A stretch of DNA of 8,772 nucleotides, taken from an uncultured Prevotella sp. GTDB lineage: Bacteria > Bacteroidota > Bacteroidia > Bacteroidales > Bacteroidaceae. The stretch spans positions 1-8,772 of the forward strand of contig CAMTJK010000142.1 in assembly GCA_947072805.1 (NCBI GenBank), given 5' to 3'. A model generated the notes under the pieces. That model was not told where the DNA came from. It saw only the letters and a list, made by a program, of their open reading frames with translations, and searched no databases. Every line of letters begins with the position of its first letter. Position 1 is the first letter of the stretch. Positions 1 through 6,866 of this stretch are shown here, piece by piece. Position numbers and translations under genes: made by a program.

Positions 1-15
1 TTACACCTAGAATGC

Positions 16-38
16 CGAATTTAAAAATGTTAAATTCG
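16..38. repeat. Inverted repeat in the first repeat copy
   Basis: CGAATTTA (16-23) and TAAATTCG (31-38) are perfect 8-bp inverted arms around a 7-base loop. The hairpin is A/T-rich and has no clear U-tract on either strand, so it is a poor intrinsic terminator. It could be a weak terminator or a binding site downstream of tcdA. Confidence 0.45.
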
Positions 39-124
39 ACCAAATATCTTTACAATTTTACTTTTGTTAAGGGTCAAGAAAGCGGTGTATCTGAAAATGT
101 TGAATTCGACCGAATTCCTTTACA
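24..124. repeat. Imperfect 31-bp direct repeat, two copies 70 bp apart
   Basis: Copy one is at 24-54 and copy two at 94-124. They match at 27 of 31 positions and share the core AAAATGTT(A/G)AATTCGACC followed by CTTTACA. The 70-bp offset is not a multiple of three, so a repeated protein motif does not explain it. The pair lies beyond the 3' end of tcdA. The whole 1-192 stretch shows no convincing gene: the longest open frame (12-203, plus) resembles nothing I know. The role is unknown; a dispersed intergenic repeat or a pair of protein-binding sites are both possible. Confidence 0.6.
102..117. repeat. Short palindrome in the second repeat copy
   Basis: GAATTCG (102-108) and CGAATTC (111-117) form perfect 7-bp arms separated by only AC. 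The spacing is too tight for a normal RNA hairpin and looks more like a dimer-binding DNA site. It lies 76 bp beyond the tcdA stop codon in the direction of tcdA transcription. Its function is unknown. Confidence 0.45.
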
Positions 125-192
125 TCATTTCCCTTCGCAGACAAATCCTTCCATCTGTCCTGACATAAGGGTATTCTGGACGAGGCGTCATC

Positions 193-990
193 TCACTTGT
201 TAATCTCTTTGAGCACAAGTCCGGCAATGGTAAGTCCGAAGATGGCAGTGACGTGCATGAGCGTACCGTTGATTTGTGCTTTGCTCGAACACCACTCGTG
301 GTTAAGAAGAGAAGCGTCACCCGGACCGTTCTTTGCTTTCGGGCACATGCACTTGTCTGTGCCACAGGTGGCATTGCAGCCCTTGTTCTCCAGTAACTCG
401 TCGCTATATACGCAGAGGAACTTGTGGGCAGGACGGCGGCGCAGGCGTCTGAAGCGCTGTCGAAGGGCACGCGCAAGCGGACACCCCTCTACACGCCAGA
501 ACTCTGCGACGCGAATGCGCGTTGGATCAAGCTTCAGGGCTGCTCCCATGGACGAAAAAAATACGGCTTTTGTGCGGCAAGCCATCTCAATGAGCAACAG
601 TTTGTCCTTGAGCGAGTCGATGGCATCTATGATAAAATCGTAATCGTCAAGATGAAAGCTTTCCGCCGTATCTTCATTGAATATCTGCTGACGCGCATCT
701 ATCTCTGCCGTGGGATTGATGGTGAGCAGATGCTCCTTGAGTGCATCCACCTTCACCTGTCCTACCGTGCGTGTGGTAGCCATGAGCTGACGGTTTATGT
801 TGGTTATACACACTCTGTCACTATCCACAATGGTGACATGGCGCACGCCGGAACGAACAAGGCTCTCGGCACACCACGAGCCGACACCGCCGACGCCGAA
901 GATAATAACCCTGGTACTGTCGAGCCGAGCCATCACCTCATCTCCCAAAAGCAAACGCGTACGATTGAATATACCTCTTTCTATACCCAT
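193..990 (-). CDS. tcdA: tRNA threonylcarbamoyladenosine dehydratase TcdA (ThiF/E1-like)
   Basis: This 265-residue protein is a ThiF/MoeB/E1-like adenylating enzyme of the TcdA (CsdL) type, which uses ATP to cyclise t6A at position 37 of tRNAs to ct6A. Visible motifs are the nucleotide-binding loop GVGGVGS (residues 32-38), VDSD (55-58), the TNINRQ signature (63-68), GQVKVD (77-82) and DAIDS (122-126). A basic stretch (about 176-186) fits tRNA contact. I chose the ATG at 990 because the family N-terminus begins just before GIFNRTRLLLGDEVM. An upstream ATG at 1080 would add 30 non-family residues and begin inside the mapped promoter. The C-terminal third carries a cysteine-rich stretch (C205, C209, C214, C216, with C234 further on) that I do not expect in canonical E. 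coli TcdA. The gene is divergent from rlmN. The family call is firm; the exact substrate is known only from the family. Confidence 0.93.
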   Translation of the reverse strand: MGIERGIFNRTRLLLGDEVMARLDSTRVIIFGVGGVGSWCAESLVRSGVRHVTIVDSDRVCITNINRQLMATTRTVGQVKVDALKEHLLTINPTAEIDARQQIFNEDTAESFHLDDYDFIIDAIDSLKDKLLLIEMACRTKAVFFSSMGAALKLDPTRIRVAEFWRVEGCPLARALRQRFRRLRRRPAHKFLCVYSDELLENKGCNATCGTDKCMCPKAKNGPGDASLLNHEWCSSKAQINGTLMHVTAIFGLTIAGLVLKEINK

Positions 991-1077
991 AAGAAAACAT
1001 TTTTGTGCCGGTAAATGGCAACAGTCACATGCCACGGCTACAGCAAAAGCGTGTAAAACATGCTCCGCAGCGCCGCG

Positions 1078-1109
1078 CAAAGGTAGGAAGAATGCTGATA
1101 ATATCCAAA
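1078..1109 (-). promoter_or_regulatory. Promoter for tcdA
   Basis: On the minus strand the -33 element TTTG (complement of 1106-1109) and the -7 element TACCTTTG (complement of 1078-1085) are separated by 20 bp. This is an excellent match to the Bacteroidetes primary sigma consensus TTTG/TAnnTTTG. Transcription would start near 1071-1075, giving tcdA a leader of roughly 80 bases. Confidence 0.75.
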
Positions 1110-1115
1110 ATTTAT

Positions 1116-1146
1116 TTTGTTTTTAGCCCGATTTACAGTAAATTTG
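1116..1146 (+). promoter_or_regulatory. Promoter for rlmN and the genes behind it
   Basis: TTTG (1116-1119) and TAAATTTG (1139-1146) with a 19-bp spacer match the Bacteroidetes promoter form. Transcription would start near 1150, about 20 bases before the rlmN ATG at 1171. This argues that the longer frame opening with TTG at 1117 is not used, since the promoter lies inside it. The element probably drives rlmN, the DUF4837 gene, pdxA and the YbhN-like gene. Confidence 0.75.
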
Positions 1147-1170
1147 CAAGCAAAACCACTGACAAACAGG

Positions 1171-2205
1171 ATGGAAAACGGCAAAAAAGTGCTCATGGGA
1201 ATGACTGCAAACGAGCTGAAAGAGCTCGTGGGCTCTCTCGGAATGCCCGGCTTTACCGCCGGACAGATAGCCAAATGGCTGTACGGAGCACATGTAAGGG
1301 ACATCGATGGAATGACAAACATATCGAAAGCCAACCGCACGAAGCTCGCCGAAGTATGTACCGTGGGAGCCATGGACCCTGCCGACTGTCAGCGCTCCAC
1401 GGACGGAACGGTGAAATACCTGTTCCCTACGGCAAGCGGCAAGTACGTAGAAACAGTCTTCATACCAGACGGCGACAGAGGCACCCTATGCGTATCGTCG
1501 CAGGTTGGATGCAAGATGAACTGCCTGTTCTGTCAGACCGGGAAGCAAGGCTTCGAAGGCAATCTTACCGCCGGCGATATTCTCAACCAGATATACTCGC
1601 TGCCCGAACGCGAGCGACTGACCAACGTGGTGTTTATGGGACAAGGCGAGCCTATGGACAACCTCGATAACGTACTGAAGGCCACAACCATACTCACCGC
1701 CAACTACGGATACGCATGGAGCCCGAAACGCATAACGGTGAGCAGCGTGGGAATAAAGAACAAGCTGAAACGGTTTCTCGACGAAAGCGACTGCCACGTA
1801 GCCATCAGCATGCACTCGCCGCTGCACGAACAGAGACAGGAACTCATGCCGGCAGAACGGCAGATGACAATAAAGGAAACGGTAGAACTGCTGAAGCAAT
1901 ATGACTTCACACACCAGCGCAGAGCCTCTTTCGAATATATCGTATTCGACGGTGTAAACGACACAAGGATGCACGCACGCGAGATAATAAAACTAGTGGA
2001 AGGTCTGGAATGCAGGGTAAACCTGATAAGATTTCACACCATCCCCGGTGTAAACCTGCACGGTGCCGACGACAGAAAGATGGAAGCCATGAGGGATTTT
2101 CTCACACAGCACGGCGTTTTCACAACGATAAGGGCAAGCCGGGGAGAAGACATATTCGCTGCATGCGGACTACTGACTACAGCGCGCAAGCAACAACAAG
2201 AATAG
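1171..2205 (+). CDS. rlmN: Dual-specificity 23S rRNA/tRNA adenine-C2 methyltransferase RlmN
   Basis: RlmN is a radical SAM enzyme that methylates C2 of A2503 in 23S rRNA and of A37 in some tRNAs. The 344-residue product has the family's normal length. The iron-sulfur cluster motif CxxxCxxC is at C114, C118 and C121. Two further cysteines occupy the places of the mechanism's resolving and methyl-carrying cysteines: C107 in GTLCVSSQVGC and C332 in RGEDIFAACG. The SAM-binding glycine segment reads GQGEP (157-161). The ATG at 1171 is preferred over the in-frame TTG at 1117 because a good promoter overlaps the extra 18 codons. It is first in a tight plus-strand run, with 3 bp to the next start. 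I see no missing key residue. Confidence 0.97.
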   Translation: MENGKKVLMGMTANELKELVGSLGMPGFTAGQIAKWLYGAHVRDIDGMTNISKANRTKLAEVCTVGAMDPADCQRSTDGTVKYLFPTASGKYVETVFIPDGDRGTLCVSSQVGCKMNCLFCQTGKQGFEGNLTAGDILNQIYSLPERERLTNVVFMGQGEPMDNLDNVLKATTILTANYGYAWSPKRITVSSVGIKNKLKRFLDESDCHVAISMHSPLHEQRQELMPAERQMTIKETVELLKQYDFTHQRRASFEYIVFDGVNDTRMHAREIIKLVEGLECRVNLIRFHTIPGVNLHGADDRKMEAMRDFLTQHGVFTTIRASRGEDIFAACGLLTTARKQQQE

Positions 2206-2208
2206 CCC

Positions 2209-3156
2209 ATGAAACATTACCGTCTTGCAACAATTGCCGCCATACTCCTTATGTATGGATGCAGCTGTGACATGAAGACCACAAGCGGCGGCCGCCCATA
2301 CGAGGTGGTCGTAACGGGAAACAGCGACGATGCCATAATACACACAAGGAACATACTCCAGGCACCCGACGCCGAAGGACTGCCCCAACACGAGCCGCTG
2401 TTTGACGTAATGACAATAAAGGGACGCAAAGGAGGCATGACCGATTATGCCAGAAGCATAGTAACGACCGACATCAATGCCAACAAATACGAAAGCACAA
2501 AGATAGAATACGACAGAAACGTGTTTGCACGACCGCAGATAATAGTAAGAGTAGGCACACCGTCGGCAACCATGCTCAACCGCGATTCGATACAGGTACA
2601 GAAAACGCTGTGCAGCATACTGACAAGATTCGAGATGAGCGCAGAAGCCGGCAGACTGAAAAAGACACACAACAAGGCTGCTGCACGAACCGTGGACAGC
2701 ATATTCGGGCACACGATACTTACCGACACAAAAATGAAAGTGCTGAAAACCGGAAAAGACTTCGTATGGCTGACTGACAACACAGACATGAAGACACAGA
2801 ACATCTGCATATATGCCTACCATGGCTGCAAACTTGACCCCAAAACAGCAAAAGCGGCAAGAGACAGCGTGATGAAAGCCAACATGAAAGGAGACACACC
2901 CGACATGTATATGGTAACAGCCACCCACCCCGCACCAACATTCAGCACAACCAAAAACAACGGCAATACGGTGATGGTGATGAGAGGAATATGGGAAATG
3001 AAAGGCGATGCTATGGGAGGTCCGTTTGTAAGTCACAGCATAACGGACAGCACAGCGATGAAAACAATAACGGCAGAAGCATTCGTTTTTGCACCAGGAA
3101 AGAGAAAAAGAAACATGATAAAGCAACTTGAAGCTGCATTATTCACACTAAAATAA
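2209..3156 (+). CDS. DUF4837 family lipoprotein, function unknown
   Basis: The 315-residue product has a short basic N-terminus, a hydrophobic segment (about 6-16) and a cysteine at 18 (LLMYGC), with a second cysteine at 20. This looks like a relaxed Bacteroidetes lipobox, so the protein is probably a lipoprotein facing the periplasm or outer membrane. It resembles, from memory, the Bacteroidetes family DUF4837: GRPYEVVV near the mature N-terminus (29-36), GKDFVWL (182-188), RDSVMKAN (218-225) and GGPFVSHS (270-277). No catalytic motif is apparent. It starts 3 bp after rlmN and ends 16 bp before pdxA, so it is probably cotranscribed with both. I recall the same rlmN-DUF4837-pdxA order in Bacteroides. 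The placement suggests nothing specific about function because the neighbours have unrelated jobs. Confidence 0.82.
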   Translation: MKHYRLATIAAILLMYGCSCDMKTTSGGRPYEVVVTGNSDDAIIHTRNILQAPDAEGLPQHEPLFDVMTIKGRKGGMTDYARSIVTTDINANKYESTKIEYDRNVFARPQIIVRVGTPSATMLNRDSIQVQKTLCSILTRFEMSAEAGRLKKTHNKAAARTVDSIFGHTILTDTKMKVLKTGKDFVWLTDNTDMKTQNICIYAYHGCKLDPKTAKAARDSVMKANMKGDTPDMYMVTATHPAPTFSTTKNNGNTVMVMRGIWEMKGDAMGGPFVSHSITDSTAMKTITAEAFVFAPGKRKRNMIKQLEAALFTLK

Positions 3157-3172
3157 CAAAAAGAATACACTG

Positions 3173-4405
3173 ATGGAAGACAGACTTATTCGCGTAGCCA
3201 TAACGCACGGAGATACAAACGGCATAGGATATGAAGTGATATTGAAGACATTTGAAGATCCTACAATCCTCGAACTGTGTACACCTATTATATATGGTTC
3301 GCCCAAGGCAGCTGCCTATCACCGCAAAATGCTCAACCTCGAAACAAACTTCAGCATAATAGGCAAGGCTGAAGAAGCAAAAGACGGACGAGTAAACATG
3401 CTTACAACCTTCGACGAAGAGGTGAAAATAGACGTCGGACAACCCTCAAAAGAGGCTGGAGATGCTGCACTGAAAGCACTCGACAGAGCCATGAAAGACT
3501 ACAAGGAAGGACTGTACGATGTGCTGGTGACCGCCCCGATAAACAAAAACAACATACAGTGTGACGCTTTCAACTTCTGCGGACACACGGAATACATCGA
3601 AGAAAACGCAGGTGAAGGCAACAAAGCGCTCATGATTCTGATGAACGGAAACCTGCGCGTGGCACTCGTAACTACACATCTGCCCATAAAGGACGTGGCA
3701 AAGGCTATAACGAAAGAAGCCATCGTGGAAAAAACAACCATACTCAACAAGACACTGAAACGCGACCTGCGCATATCGTCGCCGAGAATTGCCGTACTGG
3801 CACTAAACCCGCACGCCGGAGACAACGGACTGATAGGCAAGGAAGAAGAGGAGGTAATAATACCGGCTATCAACGAACTGGAGAATAACGGCATACAGGC
3901 CTTCGGACCATATCCGGCTGACGGCTTCTTCGGAAGCGGACTGTACACAAAATTCGACGGAGTGATGGCTATGTATCACGACCAGGGACTGGCCCCTTTC
4001 AAGGCTCTCGCTGTGGAAAACGGAGTGAACTACACCGCCGGACTGCCCATCATACGTACATCGCCCGACCACGGAACTGCATATGACATTGCCGGCAAGG
4101 GTATAGCCGATGAAGCATCATTCAGACAAGCCATATATGCTGCCATCGACATATTCCGCAACAGGGCAAACTACGACGAACCGCTGGCAAACCCTCTGCC
4201 GAAACTATATCACGAGAAACGCGACGAAAGCGAAAAAACACGATTCGCCATACCACGCGCCAAAGACCAGTTCAAACGCGATAACAAACAGCAAAAGGCA
4301 GGACAGGAAACCGAAAACAAAGAGCATCCTAATACTGAAACTGCCACGGCCAACGCTGCAGACAACAATACGGCGAAAGAAGACAAACAGCAAACAGCAG
4401 AATGA
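3173..4405 (+). CDS. pdxA: 4-hydroxythreonine-4-phosphate dehydrogenase PdxA, with C-terminal tail
   Basis: PdxA oxidises 4-phosphohydroxy-L-threonine with NAD; the product is joined by PdxJ with deoxyxylulose phosphate to make pyridoxine phosphate in the cytoplasm. The N-terminal motif THGDTNGIGYE (11-21) is the family's GDPxGIGPE segment in variant form. GHTEY (137-141) provides substrate-binding His and Thr. The three metal ligands are visible: H169 (TTHLP), H214 (NPHAG) and H269 (YHDQG). TSPDHGTAYDIAG (296-308) closes the conserved core. At 410 residues it is longer than the roughly 330-365 usual for the family. The excess is a hydrophilic tail from about residue 350, rich in Lys, Gln, Glu, Asn, Thr and Ala. 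The stop overlaps the next start in an ATGA, suggesting translational coupling to the membrane protein gene. Confidence 0.95.
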   Translation: MEDRLIRVAITHGDTNGIGYEVILKTFEDPTILELCTPIIYGSPKAAAYHRKMLNLETNFSIIGKAEEAKDGRVNMLTTFDEEVKIDVGQPSKEAGDAALKALDRAMKDYKEGLYDVLVTAPINKNNIQCDAFNFCGHTEYIEENAGEGNKALMILMNGNLRVALVTTHLPIKDVAKAITKEAIVEKTTILNKTLKRDLRISSPRIAVLALNPHAGDNGLIGKEEEEVIIPAINELENNGIQAFGPYPADGFFGSGLYTKFDGVMAMYHDQGLAPFKALAVENGVNYTAGLPIIRTSPDHGTAYDIAGKGIADEASFRQAIYAAIDIFRNRANYDEPLANPLPKLYHEKRDESEKTRFAIPRAKDQFKRDNKQQKAGQETENKEHPNTETATANAADNNTAKEDKQQTAE

Positions 4406-5466
4406 AGAAATACCAGAACGTCTTTTTTATCTTCGGACTGTCCGTTCTCATTATAATGATTACGCAACTCGACTTCGCCCAGGTGTGGGCGGGGTTGCAG
4501 CGTGCGGGATACTGGTTTTTCGCCGTAATAATCTTGTGGTTCTTCCTATATATGTTCAACGCCTCGGCATGGTACATCATCATCAACAGCCAGAAGCCCG
4601 ACATTTCGGCAATAGCACAGGCTGACACCGACAACAAGAACGAAGGAACGGCACAAGGGGTACAGACAACGAACAAAGACGGAGAAAGGAAAAAGGTAAC
4701 TTTCTGGTGGCTGTACAAGATAACAGTAAGCGGTTTCGCCATAAACTACGCCACACCGGGTGGACTGATGGGCGGAGAGCCGTACCGGATAATGGCCCTG
4801 GCACCGAGAATAGGAACAGAACGGGCATCGGCATCGGTAATCCTGTATGCAATGACGCATATATTCTCACACTTCTGGTTCTGGCTAGTATCAATAGTAC
4901 TGTATATAACAACGCAAGAGGTAAACCTGCCCATCGGACTGATGCTCGCCGCTATAGGGGCTTTCTGCATAACAGCAATATGGTTCTTCCTGAAAGGATA
5001 CAAAAAGGGCATTGCCGTGCGCTGCATGAACATCCTACGGCACTTTCCCATGATAAAACGATGGGCAAACGGCTTCCTGGAACGCCACAAGCAACAACTC
5101 GATGACGTGGACAGACAGATTTCGGCACTGCATAACCAAAACCCACGGACATTCGCCGGAGCCGTCATACTCGAACTTCTTTGCAGAATAGTATCAGCGC
5201 TCGAAATATTCTTCATCCTGCTCGTCATCATGCCGGAAGCTAATTATATACAATGTATCATTATCCTGGCCTTCACCTCACTGATAGCAAATATGCTCTT
5301 CTTCATACCGCTGCAACTCGGAGGACGCGAAGGAGGATTCCTAATGTCGGCAAAAGGTCTCGCAATGACAGCCAATGCAGGCATATTCGTTGCACTGATA
5401 GTAAGAGTGCGCGAACTCGTATGGACAGCAATAGGACTTCTACTCATAAAACTGGAAAAGAAATAA
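4402..5466 (+). CDS. YbhN/AglD2-type integral membrane protein (LPG synthase transmembrane-region family)
   Basis: This 354-residue polytopic membrane protein fits the family named for the transmembrane part of lysylphosphatidylglycerol synthase (flippase-like, PF03706). Hydrophobic segments are visible near 7-21, 38-62, 145-170, 178-197, 250-277, 283-305 and 326-350. The family motifs are TPGGLMGGEPYR (118-129) and PLQLGGREGGF (303-313). There is no aminoacyl-transferase domain, so it is not a full MprF; transport or flipping of a lipid-linked substrate is only inferred. A hydrophilic loop at about 64-98, rich in Asn, Asp, Thr and Lys, separates the second hydrophobic segment from the conserved core. 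Its ATG overlaps the pdxA stop by 4 bp. It appears to be last in the rlmN operon. Confidence 0.87.
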   Translation: MKKYQNVFFIFGLSVLIIMITQLDFAQVWAGLQRAGYWFFAVIILWFFLYMFNASAWYIIINSQKPDISAIAQADTDNKNEGTAQGVQTTNKDGERKKVTFWWLYKITVSGFAINYATPGGLMGGEPYRIMALAPRIGTERASASVILYAMTHIFSHFWFWLVSIVLYITTQEVNLPIGLMLAAIGAFCITAIWFFLKGYKKGIAVRCMNILRHFPMIKRWANGFLERHKQQLDDVDRQISALHNQNPRTFAGAVILELLCRIVSALEIFFILLVIMPEANYIQCIIILAFTSLIANMLFFIPLQLGGREGGFLMSAKGLAMTANAGIFVALIVRVRELVWTAIGLLLIKLEKK

Positions 5467-5553
5467 TCACTCCACAACGCTTACCCAACTATACGATTAA
5501 GACCCGGCAAGCAAAAAAAGACATCAAAAAAGCCTATTCTCGAATAAAATATG

Positions 5554-5561
5554 TAATTTTG
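5554..5561 (+). promoter_or_regulatory. Probable promoter -7 element for the sigma54 activator gene
   Basis: TAATTTTG (5554-5561) matches TAnnTTTG and sits in the 103-bp gap after the YbhN-like gene. No good TTTG lies 19-21 bp upstream, so the -33 part is weak. The last base of the element is only 8 bases before the ATG at 5570, so a transcript would have almost no leader. A short palindrome, TATTCTCGAATA (5535-5546), lies in the spacer region and could be an operator. Most of the remaining gap is A-rich, with no clear terminator. Confidence 0.5.
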
Positions 5562-5569
5562 TCTGTTAA

Positions 5570-6823
5570 ATGAAGACATCAGAACTGCAAACCATAAAAC
5601 AGCGATACAACATCGTAGGCAACTGCGAAGCGCTGAATCATGTACTCGATGTGGCCTTACAGGTCGCACCAACAGATCTGAGCGTACTTATCGTTGGCGA
5701 AAGCGGTGTGGGAAAAGAAATAATTCCACGCGTAATACACGACAACTCACCACGAAAACGCGAGAAATATTTTGCCATAAATTGCGGCTCCATCCCCGAA
5801 GGAACAATAGACAGCGAACTGTTCGGACACGTGAAAGGTTCGTTTACAGGAGCCATTAACGACAGTCCGGGATATTTCGGCGTGGCAAACAAGGGTACTC
5901 TCTTTCTTGACGAGGTAGGAGAACTGCCTCCGGCAACGCAAGCCCGACTGCTAAGAGTGCTCGAAACAGGAGAATACATACCGGTGGGCGCCACAGACGT
6001 AAAGAAGACTGACGTGAGAATAGTGGCGGCAACCAACGTTAATATAGGAAAAGCCATAAGCGAAGGACGGTTCAGGGAAGACCTATACTATCGTCTGAAC
6101 TCAATTCCTATACAAATGCCACCGCTGCGCAACCGCGGTGAAGACATAATTCTGCTGTTCAGACTGTTTGCCATGCAGATGGCAGAAAAATACAGAATGG
6201 AAAAGGTCGTACTTACGGAAGAGGCAAAACAAATGCTCATGAAGTATAAATGGCCCGGAAACGTGAGACAACTGAAAAACATAACGGAACAGATATCCAT
6301 ACTGAGCAGAGAACGACAGATAACTGCCAAAATTCTGGAAAACTTCATCCCACAAAACCAGGAGAGCACACAACTCGCCACTATAAATAAAGGTGGAGAC
6401 CACAGCTTCGAAAACGAAAGGGAAATCCTTTACAAGATATTGTTTGAACTACGTGGCAACGTAAACGACCTGAGACGAGACATGGGACTGCTGAAAAAGC
6501 AACTGGAAGACGCACAGCACACATCCATTGTAGGTAAAGACAACAAACAGGTAGAAATGAACAACACACCGGCCATCGCATCACAACAGATATATATAGA
6601 CTCACAGCAGAAACCGGTGGCAGAAGATGCAATAGCTGAAGAATATGTGGAGCCGGAAAAAGTTCCGGAAAGTCTCAATCTTAATGATCTGAGTAGACAA
6701 ATGCTCGAAAAGGCATTGGAAAGAAACGGAGGAAACAGAAAAAAAGCCGCACAGGAATTGGGCATATCGGATAGAACGCTGTACAGAAGGATTAAACAAT
6801 ATGGCATGGAACAGGAAAGCTGA
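5570..6823 (+). CDS. Sigma54-dependent AAA+ transcriptional activator with Fis-type DNA-binding domain
   Basis: This 417-residue protein starts almost directly with a sigma54-activator AAA+ domain and has no receiver, GAF or PAS domain. Motifs in order: Walker A GESGVGKE (43-50), sigma54-contacting loop GSFTGA (90-95), Walker B TLFLDE (110-115), sensor I RIVAATN (150-156), arginine-finger region FREDLYYRL (168-176) and WPGNVRQL (228-235). A charged, probably coiled-coil stretch follows at about 280-316, then a low-complexity linker. A Fis-like helix-turn-helix lies near 373-412 (KKAAQELGISDRTLYRRIK). The ATG at 5570 agrees with the family N-terminus. The GSFTGA loop differs from the consensus GAFTGA. 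Targets are unknown. It is followed by lptE, a TPR-like gene and secG, so control of envelope functions is a reasonable inference. Without a sensor domain it may be constitutively active or controlled by level or partner. Confidence 0.93.
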   Translation: MKTSELQTIKQRYNIVGNCEALNHVLDVALQVAPTDLSVLIVGESGVGKEIIPRVIHDNSPRKREKYFAINCGSIPEGTIDSELFGHVKGSFTGAINDSPGYFGVANKGTLFLDEVGELPPATQARLLRVLETGEYIPVGATDVKKTDVRIVAATNVNIGKAISEGRFREDLYYRLNSIPIQMPPLRNRGEDIILLFRLFAMQMAEKYRMEKVVLTEEAKQMLMKYKWPGNVRQLKNITEQISILSRERQITAKILENFIPQNQESTQLATINKGGDHSFENEREILYKILFELRGNVNDLRRDMGLLKKQLEDAQHTSIVGKDNKQVEMNNTPAIASQQIYIDSQQKPVAEDAIAEEYVEPEKVPESLNLNDLSRQMLEKALERNGGNRKKAAQELGISDRTLYRRIKQYGMEQES

Positions 6824-6866
6824 AAAATACATGCTTTGCACATATAGCCATAAAGCACAAAAGACA

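Noticed and set aside
59..66. TACTTTTG on the plus strand as a promoter for an antisense RNA to tcdA
   Set aside because: It matches TAnnTTTG but has only TTCG at the -33 distance and no gene in front of it; several such matches are expected by chance.
424..1014. 196-codon plus-strand frame, and another at 197-643, opposite tcdA
   Set aside because: Both are antisense to the clearly recognisable tcdA gene and resemble no protein family; neither has a supported promoter.
991..1080. Upstream ATG at 1080 for tcdA
   Set aside because: It would add 30 residues unlike the family N-terminus and begin within the -7 element of the tcdA promoter.
1117..1170. Upstream TTG start for rlmN
   Set aside because: The extra 18 codons overlap a strong promoter whose predicted start site is near 1150, and RlmN aligns well from the ATG at 1171.
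1316..1323. TATGTTTG on the minus strand within rlmN as a promoter
   Set aside because: It lies inside a coding region with no minus-strand gene to serve, and its frequency fits chance.
2170..3126. 318-codon open frame on the minus strand opposite the DUF4837 gene
   Set aside because: It is fully antisense to a gene with a credible lipoprotein signal and family motifs. Its translation is rich in Cys, Tyr and His with no recognisable domain, as expected from the A-rich coding strand read backwards.
3798..3812. TGGCAC within pdxA as a sigma54 -24/-12 site
   Set aside because: The -12 half lacks the TTGC consensus, and the site lies in the middle of a coding region.
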